From contig NZ_CP015401.2 in assembly GCF_001688725.2 (NCBI RefSeq), forward strand, positions 1,798,001-1,862,000: DNA of 64,000 bases, in the 5' to 3' direction. Origin of the DNA: Bacteroides caecimuris. Lineage in GTDB: Bacteria; Bacteroidota; Bacteroidia; Bacteroidales; Bacteroidaceae. The notes under the pieces are model-generated. The model was not told the origin of the DNA. It saw only the letters and a list, made by a program, of their open reading frames with translations, and did not search any database. Position numbers and translations under genes: made by a program. Numbering within the stretch: position 1 is the first letter of the stretch; the number at the start of each line of letters is the position of its first letter. Positions 33,678-42,717 of this stretch are shown piece after piece.

Positions 33678-34137
33678 GCCCATCGACGAAGAACTGCTTA
33701 TGCGGATGATGGCGGGGGAAACGGAAAAGCCGCAAGGCAACGGTGATGCGCCGGAAACAGAAGAAGAGGCGGAAGAACCGGAACAGGAAACAGAAAAAGG
33801 GGAAACTGCCGTGCCAATGGAAAACAGGGTTGCCGGGAAGGTGGCTGACGGGAAAGTGCCGGATGGAAAAACGGCTGACGGCAAGCGGCGCAAGGTGAAG
33901 CAGGCGGCGGACTATGACACGACCTTCCTCAAAGGGATGGATATACCCGCCCGTTACGGAAAGCCCGTGTATGTGCGGCGTGAATACCACGAACGGATCG
34001 CCAAAATCTCCATGATGCTGACAGGCGGCAAGGTGTCGCTATCCGCCTACATAGACAACGTGCTGGCGCAACACTTCGAGCAGTACCGGGAAGAAATCGA
34101 AGCGGCATACGCCGGAAAGATGGAAAAACTCTTCTAA
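33655..34137 (+). CDS. DUF3408 protein (TraB/TraC-like)
   Basis: A 160-residue protein. An acidic, repetitive N-terminal half (EEEAEEPEQETEKGE, then GKVADGKVPDGKTADGKRRK) is followed by a DUF3408 domain (GKPVYVRREYHERIAKISMM, LSAYIDNVLAQHFEQY) resembling ribbon-helix-helix proteins. Together with the ParA protein it probably forms a ParA/ParB-like or regulatory pair. The reading frame starts inside the traA end. Only one DUF3408 gene is present, where CTnDOT has two. Confidence 0.82.
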   Translation: MKKQQTDKPIDEELLMRMMAGETEKPQGNGDAPETEEEAEEPEQETEKGETAVPMENRVAGKVADGKVPDGKTADGKRRKVKQAADYDTTFLKGMDIPARYGKPVYVRREYHERIAKISMMLTGGKVSLSAYIDNVLAQHFEQYREEIEAAYAGKMEKLF

Positions 34138-34157
34138 AGCGGAAAGGAGAAAGGAAC

Positions 34158-34829
34158 ATGATATTGAAACTGATATTCTCCGTACTGCTGCTGTACTATC
34201 TCTGCGTGCTGTGGAAATATTACCGCACCGACATGGCTGGACTGCTGGGAAAAACGGATGCCGAAGAAAGGACGGACGAACCGGACGAAGAAGCGGAAAA
34301 GCCGGGCGAACCGTACACGGTTATCGGGAAAAGCACCTACCGGAAAAGACAAACCTACGAGCCGGAAGACAAGCGGGGACACACTGAAAATCAAGCGGAT
34401 AAAACGGATAATTTCGTACCCGGAACGCCGGAAGGTACTCCGGAAAAGGCTGCGGGTAACGGCACGGAACAGGCGGAAGAATCCGCTGCGGACGAGGATG
34501 CGGACTACTCCGACATCGAGGTAGAACCGGAAGAGGACGAGCCGGAAGAAGAGGGATATGTACCCACGCCGGAAGAGTTGGAAGAGGAAGAAGAACTGGG
34601 GGCATACTATCCCGACAGCAACCCCGACTTTGCCACCGGGTACACTTTCGAGGACTTGAAGATGGTACACAAAGTTATCGCCACGGACGATGCGGACGAG
34701 CAGGAGAAACAGCAAGCCCGTGAGGTGCTGCCCGCCGTGATGGGATCGGACGTGTGGGACGAGATGCTGGATGAATTTGAAGGGGCACGGCAGCGTGTCG
34801 CCCGACTGATGAATAATAGTAATGTTTAA
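34158..34829 (+). CDS. traD: DUF4122 protein (TraD-like)
   Basis: A 223-residue protein with one N-terminal membrane segment (LIFSVLLLYYLCVLWKYY), a long acidic low-complexity middle (residues 40-135, many E, D and P), and a folded C-terminal end (TGYTFEDLKMVHKVIATDD). The order after ParA/DUF3408 and before TraE fits TraD (DUF4122) of CTnDOT. Its role in transfer is unknown. Confidence 0.75.
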   Translation: MILKLIFSVLLLYYLCVLWKYYRTDMAGLLGKTDAEERTDEPDEEAEKPGEPYTVIGKSTYRKRQTYEPEDKRGHTENQADKTDNFVPGTPEGTPEKAAGNGTEQAEESAADEDADYSDIEVEPEEDEPEEEGYVPTPEELEEEEELGAYYPDSNPDFATGYTFEDLKMVHKVIATDDADEQEKQQAREVLPAVMGSDVWDEMLDEFEGARQRVARLMNNSNV

Positions 34830-34846
34830 TTTAATCTTAAAAGACA

Positions 34847-35146
34847 ATGACAAAAAAGAGATTCTTTTTAATGGCAGCCTGTGTAATGGCTGCCGCTGGT
34901 GCGATGGCACAAGGTAACGGACAAGCGGGTATCACGGAAGCCACGCAGATGGTGACTTCGTATTTCGATCCCGGCACGAAATTGATTTATGCCATCGGTG
35001 CGGTGGTGGGATTGATTGGTGGGGTAAAGGTGTACGGGAAGTTCAGCAGCGGTGATCCCGATACGTCGAAGACGGCGGCGAGCTGGTTCGGAGCCTGTAT
35101 TTTCCTGATTGTCGCCGCTACTATCCTGCGCTCTTTCTTCCTGTAA
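34847..35146 (+). CDS. traE: TraE (DUF4134), small membrane protein
   Basis: A 99-residue protein with signal sequence FFLMAACVMAAAGAMAQ and two membrane segments (LIYAIGAVVGLIGGVKVYG; ASWFGACIFLIVAATILRSF). This is the size and form of VirB2-like pilin-type proteins of Bacteroides ICEs (DUF4134). Confidence 0.9.
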   Translation: MTKKRFFLMAACVMAAAGAMAQGNGQAGITEATQMVTSYFDPGTKLIYAIGAVVGLIGGVKVYGKFSSGDPDTSKTAASWFGACIFLIVAATILRSFFL

Positions 35147-35157
35147 ACAAGCGGGTT

Positions 35158-35478
35158 ATGAACTTTGAAATTAACAAGGGGATTGGCAGGAACGTGGAGT
35201 TCAAGGGCTTGGAAAGCCAGTATCTTTTCGTGTTCGCCGCCGGGTTGCTTGCCGTGTTCGTGGTGTTCGTTATCCTGTACATGACGGGCGTGAACCAGTG
35301 GGTATGTATCGGCTTCGGTGTGACTGCGGCTACGCTGCTGGTATGGCTGACGTTCCGGCTCAATGCCAAATACGGCACGCACGGGCTGATGAAAGCTGCC
35401 GCCCGCAAACGGCATCCGAGGTATGTATTGAACCGCCTGAAAATTCCCCGATTATTTACCAAAAACAAGAAAGAATGA
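35158..35478 (+). CDS. traF: TraF (DUF4133), VirB3-like
   Basis: A 106-residue protein beginning NFEINKGIGRNVEFKGLESQ, the standard start of TraF (DUF4133), with two membrane helices (YLFVFAAGLLAVFVVFVILY and VCIGFGVTAATLLVWL). VirB3-like proteins sit in the inner membrane and work with the VirB4 ATPase. Its stop overlaps the VirB4-like gene by four bases. Confidence 0.9.
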   Translation: MNFEINKGIGRNVEFKGLESQYLFVFAAGLLAVFVVFVILYMTGVNQWVCIGFGVTAATLLVWLTFRLNAKYGTHGLMKAAARKRHPRYVLNRLKIPRLFTKNKKE

Positions 35479-37976
35479 GAAATGTAATGAAAGCGGCAAC
35501 GCTGGAAAGCAAGTTTCCGCTGCTTGCCGTGGAGAACGGTTGCATCGTGTCAAAAGATGCGGACGTGACGGTAGCCTTCAAGGTGGAACTGCCGGAACTG
35601 TTCACCGTTACCAGTAACGAGTACGAGGCGATACATTCGGCATGGCACAAGGCGGTGAAGGTATTGCCGGACTTCTCTATCGTGCATAAACAGGACTTCT
35701 TCATCGAAGAGAAGTACCAGCCGGAGATTGACAAGGACGAACTTAGTTTTCTAAGCCGGAGCTTTGAGAGGCACTTTAACGAACGCCCGTTCCTGAATCA
35801 CTTCTGCTACCTGTTCCTTACCAAGACCACGAAGATGCGCAGCCGTCAGGAGAGCACGTTCAGCACGCTGTGCAAAGGCAAGATTATCCCGAAGGAGATC
35901 GAGGACAAGGAAACGGTAACGAAGTTCCTCGAAGCGGTCGGACAGTTCGAGCGGATCATGAACGACAGCGGGTTTATCACGCTCCGCCGCCTGCGGGCGG
36001 ACGAGATTGTCGGGACGGAAACGACGGCGGGCATTGTGGAGAAATATTTCGCCCTTTCGCAAAACGATACCACTGTTCTAAAGGATATTTCGCTGAACCC
36101 CGAAGAGATGCGGATAGGCGACGACTTTCTCTGCCTGCATACCCTTTCGGACGTAGAGGATCTGCCGGGTAACGTGGGTACGGATAGCCGCTATGAACGG
36201 TTATCCACCGACCGGAGCGATTGCCGTTTGTCGTTCGCCGCCCCGGTGGGCGTGCTGCTGACGTGTAACCATTGTTACAACCAGTACATCTTTATTGACG
36301 ACCATGCGGAGAACCTGAAACGGTTCGAGCAGACCGCAAGGAATATGCAGTCGCTATCCCGTTACTCCCGTTCCAACCAGATCAACAAGGCTTGGATAGA
36401 GGAATACCTGAACGAAGCGCACAGCAAGGGGCTGGTTTCGGTACGCTGCCACTGTAACGTGATGGCATGGTCGGACAACCGGGAAGAACTGAAACACATC
36501 AAGAATGACGTGGGCAGCCAGCTCGCCCTTATGGAGTGCAAGCCACGGTATAACACCGTGGACGTGCCTACGCTTTTTTGGGCGGGCATACCGGGAAACG
36601 AGGGGGATTTTCCTTTCGAGGAAAGTTTCTACACATTCATCCCGCAAGCCCTGTGCTTCTTCACGGAAGAAACGAATTACAAGAGTTCGCTCTCGCCCTT
36701 CGGTATCAAGATGGTGGATCGGGTGACGGGCAGACCGCTGCATCTGGATATTTCGGACTTGCCGATGAAGAAGGGGGTGATTACCAATCGCAACAAGTTC
36801 GTCTTGGGGCCGAGTGGTAGCGGGAAATCGTTCTTTATGAACCATTTAGTCAGGCAATATTACGAACAGAACAGCCATATCGTACTGGTCGATACGGGAA
36901 ACTCGTATCAAGGTCTGTGCGAAATGATACACCGGAAAACAAAGGGGGCTGACGGGATTTATTACACGTACTCGGAAGAGAAGCCGATCAGTTTCAATCC
37001 TTTCTTTACAGACGATTACAAGTTCAACGTGGAGAAAAAGGACAGCATAAAAACGCTGTTGCTCACCCTTTGGAAGAGCGAGGACGACAAGATCACGAAA
37101 ACGGAAAGCGGCGAGTTGGGAAGTGCGGTATCGGCGTATATCAAGAAGATACAGCAAGACCGCAGTATCGTGCCGTGCTTCGATACCTTCTACGAGTATA
37201 TGCTGAATGATTACCGGGCGGAACTGGAGAAAAGGGACATCAAGGTAAGCCGGGAAGATTTCAATATTGACAACTTCCTGACTACGCTACGGCAGTATTA
37301 CAAGGGCGGACGCTTCGACTTCCTGCTGAACTCCCGTGAGAATATCGACCTGCTGCACAAACGGTTCATAGTATTTGAAATTGACAGTATAAAGGATAAT
37401 GCCGAACTTTTCCCGGTGGTGGTAATCATCATCATGGAAGCCTTTATCAACAAGATGCGGCGGTTGAAAGGGATTCGCAAGCTCCTGATTGTGGAAGAAG
37501 CGTGGAAGGCACTTACCACGGAGAATATGGCAAATTATTTAAAATATATGTACAAAACGGTCAGGAAGTATTTCGGTGAGGCGATTGTCGTCACGCAGGA
37601 AGTCGATGATATAATCTCGTCCCCCGTGGTGAAGGAAAGTATCATCAATAACTCGGACTGCAAAATCCTTTTAGACCAGAAAAAGTACATGAACAAGTTT
37701 GACGGCATACAGGCGATGCTCGGACTGACGGAGAAGGAGAAAGCGCAGATACTATCCATCAACCTTGCCAACCATCCCGGACGAAAATACAAAGAGGTCT
37801 GGATCGGACTGAACGGGGTGCAGTCGGCGGTGTATGCAACGGAAGTTTCGCCCGCCGAATACCTGACATACACCACCGAAGAGAGCGAGAAAACGGAAGT
37901 GTTCAACCTTGCGGAAGAATTGGGCGGCGACTTGGAGCTTGCCATCAGACGGCTGGCTAATCGGCTGAACGGTTGA
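35475..37976 (+). CDS. traG: TraG, VirB4-like conjugation ATPase
   Basis: Start at ATG 35475 (MRNVMKAATLESKFP) in an ATGA overlap with traF, giving 833 residues, the usual length. Walker A is KFVLGPSGSGKSFFMNH near residue 442 and Walker B is KLLIVEEAWKAL near 675; a conserved VTQEVDDII follows. The protein powers assembly of the mating apparatus at the inner membrane. Intact. A stretch of degenerate repeats follows the stop. Confidence 0.93.
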   Translation: MRNVMKAATLESKFPLLAVENGCIVSKDADVTVAFKVELPELFTVTSNEYEAIHSAWHKAVKVLPDFSIVHKQDFFIEEKYQPEIDKDELSFLSRSFERHFNERPFLNHFCYLFLTKTTKMRSRQESTFSTLCKGKIIPKEIEDKETVTKFLEAVGQFERIMNDSGFITLRRLRADEIVGTETTAGIVEKYFALSQNDTTVLKDISLNPEEMRIGDDFLCLHTLSDVEDLPGNVGTDSRYERLSTDRSDCRLSFAAPVGVLLTCNHCYNQYIFIDDHAENLKRFEQTARNMQSLSRYSRSNQINKAWIEEYLNEAHSKGLVSVRCHCNVMAWSDNREELKHIKNDVGSQLALMECKPRYNTVDVPTLFWAGIPGNEGDFPFEESFYTFIPQALCFFTEETNYKSSLSPFGIKMVDRVTGRPLHLDISDLPMKKGVITNRNKFVLGPSGSGKSFFMNHLVRQYYEQNSHIVLVDTGNSYQGLCEMIHRKTKGADGIYYTYSEEKPISFNPFFTDDYKFNVEKKDSIKTLLLTLWKSEDDKITKTESGELGSAVSAYIKKIQQDRSIVPCFDTFYEYMLNDYRAELEKRDIKVSREDFNIDNFLTTLRQYYKGGRFDFLLNSRENIDLLHKRFIVFEIDSIKDNAELFPVVVIIIMEAFINKMRRLKGIRKLLIVEEAWKALTTENMANYLKYMYKTVRKYFGEAIVVTQEVDDIISSPVVKESIINNSDCKILLDQKKYMNKFDGIQAMLGLTEKEKAQILSINLANHPGRKYKEVWIGLNGVQSAVYATEVSPAEYLTYTTEESEKTEVFNLAEELGGDLELAIRRLANRLNG

Positions 37977-38095
37977 ACAGCCGGACGGTTGGCTAAACGA
38001 TCAAACGTTTGGCTGGCTGAATGACTAAACGGCTAAACGTACAAACGGCTGTATGATTGGCTGTATGAATGAATAATCAATTAAAAAAACGAAAT
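37965..38095 (+). repeat. Second block of GGCTAAAC-type degenerate repeats
   Basis: Words GGCTAATC, GGCTGAAC, GGCTAAAC, GGCTGGCTGAATGA and GACTAAACGGCTAAAC run from the end of traG to the DUF3876 gene. They share vocabulary and direction with the block upstream of traA. Confidence 0.8.
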
Positions 38096-38099
38096 CAGT

Positions 38100-38459
38100 A
38101 TGAAACGATTGAATTTAATCCTGCTGCTGTCGGCGGTGACGGTGGCATTGGCGTTCGTCATTTCCTGCAAGGAGACGAACACCGGACGGCTGGAAAAGAT
38201 GCGGGGCGACTGGGTAAGCACGGGCAATAAGCCGCCCTTCACCCTTTCGGAAGAGAACGGGCAATACCGGGTAACGGTGATAAAGAAAAGCCATGCGGGA
38301 AGTACCCGGACGGAAACGTATCTGATACGGGAAACGGACGGCTACCTCTTTATCGAAACGGGGCTGGCGGTAATGCTGACCTACGACAAGGAGAAAGACC
38401 GCATACACCTGTCGCCCGGCGGGGAATATAAACGGAGTAACCATCAATTAAACAAGTAA
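38100..38459 (+). CDS. DUF3876 lipoprotein-like protein
   Basis: A 119-residue protein. N-terminal signal LILLLSAVTVALAFVISCKE ends in a lipobox-like VISC, so it is probably a lipoprotein. The body matches DUF3876: MRGDWVSTGNKPPFTLSEEN, TETYLIRETDGYLFIETG, IHLSPGGEY. This family recurs between traG and traI in Bacteroides ICEs; function unknown. Confidence 0.82.
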   Translation: MKRLNLILLLSAVTVALAFVISCKETNTGRLEKMRGDWVSTGNKPPFTLSEENGQYRVTVIKKSHAGSTRTETYLIRETDGYLFIETGLAVMLTYDKEKDRIHLSPGGEYKRSNHQLNK

Positions 38460-38463
38460 GAAC

Positions 38464-39096
38464 ATGAAACAGATAAAAGCAATAGTCATGGGGTTGGCGT
38501 GCCTGCTGGCAGCGGGTACGGCTAACGCACAGTGGGTCGTGAGCGATCCGGGGAACTTGGCGCAAGGGATTATCAATACCGTCAAACAGATTGCGCAGAC
38601 CTCTACAACGGCGAAAAATACATTGGACGGTTTTAAAGAAACCGCCAAAGTGTTTGAGCAAGGTAAAAAATATTATGATGCGCTAAAGGATGTACACGAC
38701 GTGATAAAGGGCGGCGTGAAGGTGAAGAAGAGCATCGAGATGGTGGCGGATATTTCGGAAATCTATGTGCGGAACTATCAGAAGATGTTAGGCGATCCGA
38801 ACTATACGCCGGATGAATTGAGTACTATCTCCTTCGGGTACGCAAAGTTGCTAAGCGAGAGTGCGGACATATTGCAGGATTTGAAAAACGTGGTGAATAT
38901 CACCGGAATGTCGCTATCGGATGCGGAGCGGCTGGCAATCATCGACCAGAGCTATAAGCGGTTACTGGAATACCGTAATCTGGTGCAGTACTACACGAAC
39001 AAAAATATCTCGGTGAGTTACCTGCGGGCGAAAAAGAAAAAGGACACCGACCGGGTGATGGCACTGTACGGCTCGGCGGACGAACGCTATTGGTGA
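38464..39096 (+). CDS. traI: TraI (DUF4141)
   Basis: A 210-residue exported protein with signal peptide MGLACLLAAGTANAQ. The helical body (QWVVSDPGNLAQGIINTVKQ, KKIEMVADISEIY-like segments) is typical of the TraI/DUF4141 family, in the position of VirB5-like proteins. It should act in the periplasmic part of the mating channel. In operon with traJ. Confidence 0.88.
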   Translation: MKQIKAIVMGLACLLAAGTANAQWVVSDPGNLAQGIINTVKQIAQTSTTAKNTLDGFKETAKVFEQGKKYYDALKDVHDVIKGGVKVKKSIEMVADISEIYVRNYQKMLGDPNYTPDELSTISFGYAKLLSESADILQDLKNVVNITGMSLSDAERLAIIDQSYKRLLEYRNLVQYYTNKNISVSYLRAKKKKDTDRVMALYGSADERYW

Positions 39097-39132
39097 GAAC
39101 GGATTCCTATACATATATATAAATAAGGTAAG

Positions 39133-40140
39133 ATGATGTTATTATCAATAGACTTTGAAAACCTGCATCAGATATTGCACACGCTGTATCAGGAAATGAT
39201 GCCGCTATGCTCGAATTTGACGGGCGTAGCCAAAGGGATAGCCGGGTTGGGTGCGCTGTTCTATGTTGCCGCCAAAGTGTGGCAAGCCCTTGCCCGTGCC
39301 GAACCTATCGACGTGTACCCGCTGCTGCGTCCCTTCGTCATCGGGCTGTGTATCATGTTCTTCCCGACCTTCGTACTGGGTACGATTAACACGGTTCTCT
39401 CCCCCGTGGTGAAAGGCTGCCACGGGATGCTGGAAACACAGACCTTCGACATGAACAAGTACCGGGAACAGAAGGACAAGCTGGAATATGAGGCGAACAA
39501 GCGGAATCCGGAAACGGCGTACCTTGTGGATAAGGAAGAGTTCGACAAGAAACTGGATGAACTCGGATGGTCGGCGGGCGACCTGATTACGATGGGCGGG
39601 ATGTACATAGACCGGGCGGAATACCGGATGAAACAGAATATACGCAGGTGGTTTCAGGAACTCTTGGAACTGTTGTTCCAGTCCGCCGGGCTGGTGATAG
39701 ACACGATACGGACGTTCTTTCTGATCGTCCTCTCCATCTTAGGGCCTATCGCCTTTGCGATAAGCGTCTATGATGGATTCCAAAGCACCCTGACGCAGTG
39801 GATCACCCGGTATATCTCCGTCTATATGTGGCTGCCCGTGAGCGACCTGTTCAGCTCGGTGCTGGCAAGGATTCAGGTGTTGATGCTCACCAAGGACATA
39901 GAGGCGATGAGCGATCCCACCTTTATACCGGACAGCAGTAATACGGTGTACATGGTATTCCTGATTATCGGGATATTCGGGTACTTCACGATACCGACCG
40001 TTGCGAACTGGATCATCATGGCGGGCGGCGTAAGCGGCGCGAACCGTGCGATGAACACGACTGCCTCCAAAGCGGGGAATGTTGCCGCTGCCGGGGCGGG
40101 TGCTGCCGTGGGGAATGTTGCCGGAAAACTTATCAAGTAA
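39133..40140 (+). CDS. traJ: TraJ, VirB6-like inner-membrane protein
   Basis: A 335-residue protein with several membrane segments (IAGLGALFYVAAKVWQALA; FVIGLCIMFFPTFVLGTI; VIDTIRTFFLIVLSILGPIA; TVYMVFLIIGIFGYFTIPTV). It matches TraJ of CTnDOT, the VirB6-like core channel subunit. The Ala/Gly-rich C-terminus (AAAGAGAAVGNVAGK) is usual. Confidence 0.9.
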   Translation: MMLLSIDFENLHQILHTLYQEMMPLCSNLTGVAKGIAGLGALFYVAAKVWQALARAEPIDVYPLLRPFVIGLCIMFFPTFVLGTINTVLSPVVKGCHGMLETQTFDMNKYREQKDKLEYEANKRNPETAYLVDKEEFDKKLDELGWSAGDLITMGGMYIDRAEYRMKQNIRRWFQELLELLFQSAGLVIDTIRTFFLIVLSILGPIAFAISVYDGFQSTLTQWITRYISVYMWLPVSDLFSSVLARIQVLMLTKDIEAMSDPTFIPDSSNTVYMVFLIIGIFGYFTIPTVANWIIMAGGVSGANRAMNTTASKAGNVAAAGAGAAVGNVAGKLIK

Positions 40141-40160
40141 CTAAAAAATCAAGAAAGGAA

Positions 40161-40784
40161 ATGGAATTTAAAAGTTTGAAGAATATCGAAACGAGTTTCA
40201 GGCAGATACGTCTGTTTGCGCTGGTGTTCATCTGCCTGTGTGCGGTGGTGACGGGCTTTGCGCTCTGGAAGTCGTACAGCTTTGCCGAAGCGCAACGGCA
40301 GAAGATTTATGTGCTGGATAACGGGAAGTCGCTGATGCTGGCACTCTCGCAGGACGTGCAGCAGAACCGCCCGGTGGAAGCACGGGAACACGTGCGCAGG
40401 TTTCACGAGCTGTTTTTCACGCTCTCGCCGGACAAGTCGGCTATCGAGGGCAATATCAAACGCTCGCTGATGCTGGCGGACAAGAGCGCATTTAACTACT
40501 ACAAAGACCTCTCGGAAAAGGGGTATTATAACCGGGTGATTTCGGGGAACATCAACCAGATGGTACAGATTGACAGCGTGCGGTGTGACTTTGACAAGTA
40601 CCCGTACAACGTGCGGACGTTCGCCCGCCAGATCATCCTACGGGAAAGCTCGGTGACGGAAAGAAGCCTTGTCACCCGCTGCCGGTTGTTGGATGCCGTC
40701 AGGAGTGACAACAACCCGCAGGGGTTCATCATCGAGGGCTTCGAGATTACCGAGAACAAGGACTTGCAAACCATCAAACGCTAA
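40161..40784 (+). CDS. traK: TraK (proposed VirB8-like)
   Basis: A 207-residue protein starting EFKSLKNIETSFRQIRLFAL, the standard TraK opening. One membrane helix (LFALVFICLCAVVTGFALW) anchors a periplasmic domain (LSPDKSAIEGNIKRSLML, YNVRTFARQIILRESS). It is thought to bridge inner-membrane and outer-membrane parts of the channel. Confidence 0.9.
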   Translation: MEFKSLKNIETSFRQIRLFALVFICLCAVVTGFALWKSYSFAEAQRQKIYVLDNGKSLMLALSQDVQQNRPVEAREHVRRFHELFFTLSPDKSAIEGNIKRSLMLADKSAFNYYKDLSEKGYYNRVISGNINQMVQIDSVRCDFDKYPYNVRTFARQIILRESSVTERSLVTRCRLLDAVRSDNNPQGFIIEGFEITENKDLQTIKR

Positions 40785-40788
40785 CGGC

Positions 40789-41058
40789 ATGGTCGGAAAA
40801 TTTATGGCGAAGGTCATTGCTGAAATACAGGACTGGGCGGACGTAAAGCTCCGCCGCCTGTGCGGGCGTATCACGCCGGATCAGCGGGTGGTGGTTATCC
40901 TTGTGATGTTCGTGGTGTTCGGCGGGTTGTCGGTGTACATGACCGTCGCAGCCATTTACAACATCGGCAAAAGTGACGGTCGGGAACTGGGAATAGAGCA
41001 TATCGATCCCATCCGGCTAAAGAATGACAGTATAATCAATCCTTTTAACAACCAGTAA
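40789..41058 (+). CDS. traL: TraL (DUF3989)
   Basis: An 89-residue protein starting at ATG 40789, four bases after traK; an internal ATG at 40804 is also possible. One membrane helix (VVVILVMFVVFGGLSVYMTV) and the C-terminal GIEHIDPIRLKNDS are typical of TraL (DUF3989). Small inner-membrane component of the transfer machine. Confidence 0.85.
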   Translation: MVGKFMAKVIAEIQDWADVKLRRLCGRITPDQRVVVILVMFVVFGGLSVYMTVAAIYNIGKSDGRELGIEHIDPIRLKNDSIINPFNNQ

Positions 41059-41061
41059 ATC

Positions 41062-42465
41062 ATGGAAGAACAGAATCAGGAAAAAGAAACGGTAACGCAG
41101 CACGTAACGGTGACGGATGCCGCAGCCCCGGACACGGGGAAAGGGGACAAAGGGAAAAAAGGCGGCGGAAAGGACAAGAAAGCCGCCAGAGAACTGACGC
41201 CGAAACAGATGCAGCAGCGGAAAAAGCTGTTGGTGTACCCGTTGATGGGGTTGCTGTTTTTGGGTAGTATGTGGCTGATCTTCGCACCTTCGGACAAGAA
41301 GGACGAAGGCGGGGAAACGGTCGGAGCGTTCAACGCCGATATTCCACTGCCGGAGAATGACGGGATTATCGGTGACAAGCGGAAAGCCTACGAGCAGGCG
41401 CAGGTAGAAAAGAAACAGGCGGACAAGGTGCGCTCGTTGCAGGACTTCGCTTTTGCGGCTGACAACGGAACGGACGAGGTGGAAATGGAACTGCCGGACA
41501 GCGAGCCGGAACGGGAGCCGTTCAGGGATTATTCGGGTTCTACACGGGGAAAGGGTGTGAACTCTTCGGCGGTTGCCTACCGGGACATCAACCGACAACT
41601 CGGCACGTTCTACGAAACGCCGAAGGTGGATGCCGAAAAGGAAGAACTGAAACGTCAGGTGGAAGAACTGACCGCCCGGCTGGATGCGCAGCAGGGACAG
41701 GCGGGCGGCATAGACGAGCAGGTCGCCCTGATGGAAAAGAGTTACGAGCTTGCCGCCAAGTACATGGGGCAGAACGGGCAGGCAGGACAAAGCGGCGCAA
41801 TCGTGCAAGTTCCCGTTACCGGACAGAGTACCGGGCAAGGGACGGGAAAGCCCGCCATTGCGGTACAGGCGGCACGGCAACAAACGGTGTCGGGGCTGCA
41901 ACAGCCGATGAGCGATGCGGAGTTCATGCGGGCGTACAGCCAGCCGAGAAACTACGGGTTCAATACGGCGGTCGGCAGCGGGTACGCTATGGGAAAGAAT
42001 ACGATACGGGCGTGCATCCACCAAGACCAGACGATTATGGACGGACAGACGGTGAAGCTCCGGCTGCTCGAACCGCTGCAAGCGGGAAACCTTGTGATTC
42101 CGCAGAATACCCTTGTTTCGGGTACGGGAAAGGTACAGGGGGAACGGTTGGATATTGTGGTGTCGTCCATCGAATACCGGGGGAACTTGCTGCCCGTGGA
42201 ACTGGCGGTGTATGACAGTGACGGGCAGAAAGGCTTGTCCGTTCCTTCGTCGCTGGAACAGGAAGCGGCAAAGGAAGCCCTTGCGAATATCGGCGGCGGA
42301 CTGGGGACAAGCATTTCGTTCGCGCAGAGTGCCGGACAGCAGATCGCTATGGACTTGACAAGGGGTGTGATGCAGGGCGGCAGCCAGTATCTTGCGAAGA
42401 AGTTCCGGACGGTGAAGGTGCATCTGAAAGCGGGATATGAATTGATGCTTTATGCCAAAGAGTAG
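41062..42465 (+). CDS. traM: TraM, VirB10-like
   Basis: A 467-residue protein. A basic N-terminus (KGKKGGGKDKKAARELTPKQ) and one membrane helix (KLLVYPLMGLLFLGSMWLIF, about residues 54-74) precede a long periplasmic linker with a coiled segment, and a C-terminal VirB10-like domain (TIRACIHQDQTIMDGQTVKL, QAGNLVIPQNTLVSGTGKV). It should span the envelope and transmit ATPase energy to the outer-membrane pore. Confidence 0.9.
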   Translation: MEEQNQEKETVTQHVTVTDAAAPDTGKGDKGKKGGGKDKKAARELTPKQMQQRKKLLVYPLMGLLFLGSMWLIFAPSDKKDEGGETVGAFNADIPLPENDGIIGDKRKAYEQAQVEKKQADKVRSLQDFAFAADNGTDEVEMELPDSEPEREPFRDYSGSTRGKGVNSSAVAYRDINRQLGTFYETPKVDAEKEELKRQVEELTARLDAQQGQAGGIDEQVALMEKSYELAAKYMGQNGQAGQSGAIVQVPVTGQSTGQGTGKPAIAVQAARQQTVSGLQQPMSDAEFMRAYSQPRNYGFNTAVGSGYAMGKNTIRACIHQDQTIMDGQTVKLRLLEPLQAGNLVIPQNTLVSGTGKVQGERLDIVVSSIEYRGNLLPVELAVYDSDGQKGLSVPSSLEQEAAKEALANIGGGLGTSISFAQSAGQQIAMDLTRGVMQGGSQYLAKKFRTVKVHLKAGYELMLYAKE

Positions 42466-42717
42466 TACTTTTTCTTTTGTCTTGATACAAAAGAAAAAGA
42501 TACCAAAAAGAAAAAATTAAGACTGCATTTTCTACGCTACTCTCTTCCTGCGTTTCGCTAAAGAAAAAGAACTCGCTACGCTCAAACAGCTTTTTCTTTT
42601 TGACGCTACACTACGGTCGTTCGCTTCACGCTGCGAAAATGAGGTCGGGATGCCATGCGGATTGGATGCTATGCAGGCTTGGAATGTGAAAATAACAATG
42701 ATTAAAAAGAAAAGACA
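42466..42717. repeat. Intergenic hairpin-rich stretch between traM and traN
   Basis: CTTTTTCTTTTGT and ACAAAAGAAAAAG (about 42471-42498) form a long stem directly after traM. Further on, GAAAAAGAACTCGC and AGCTTTTTCTTTTTG give weaker pairing. No gene is seen. It belongs to the CTTTCTTT-type hairpins scattered in this element (also near 50.7 and 52.7 kb). Confidence 0.65.
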
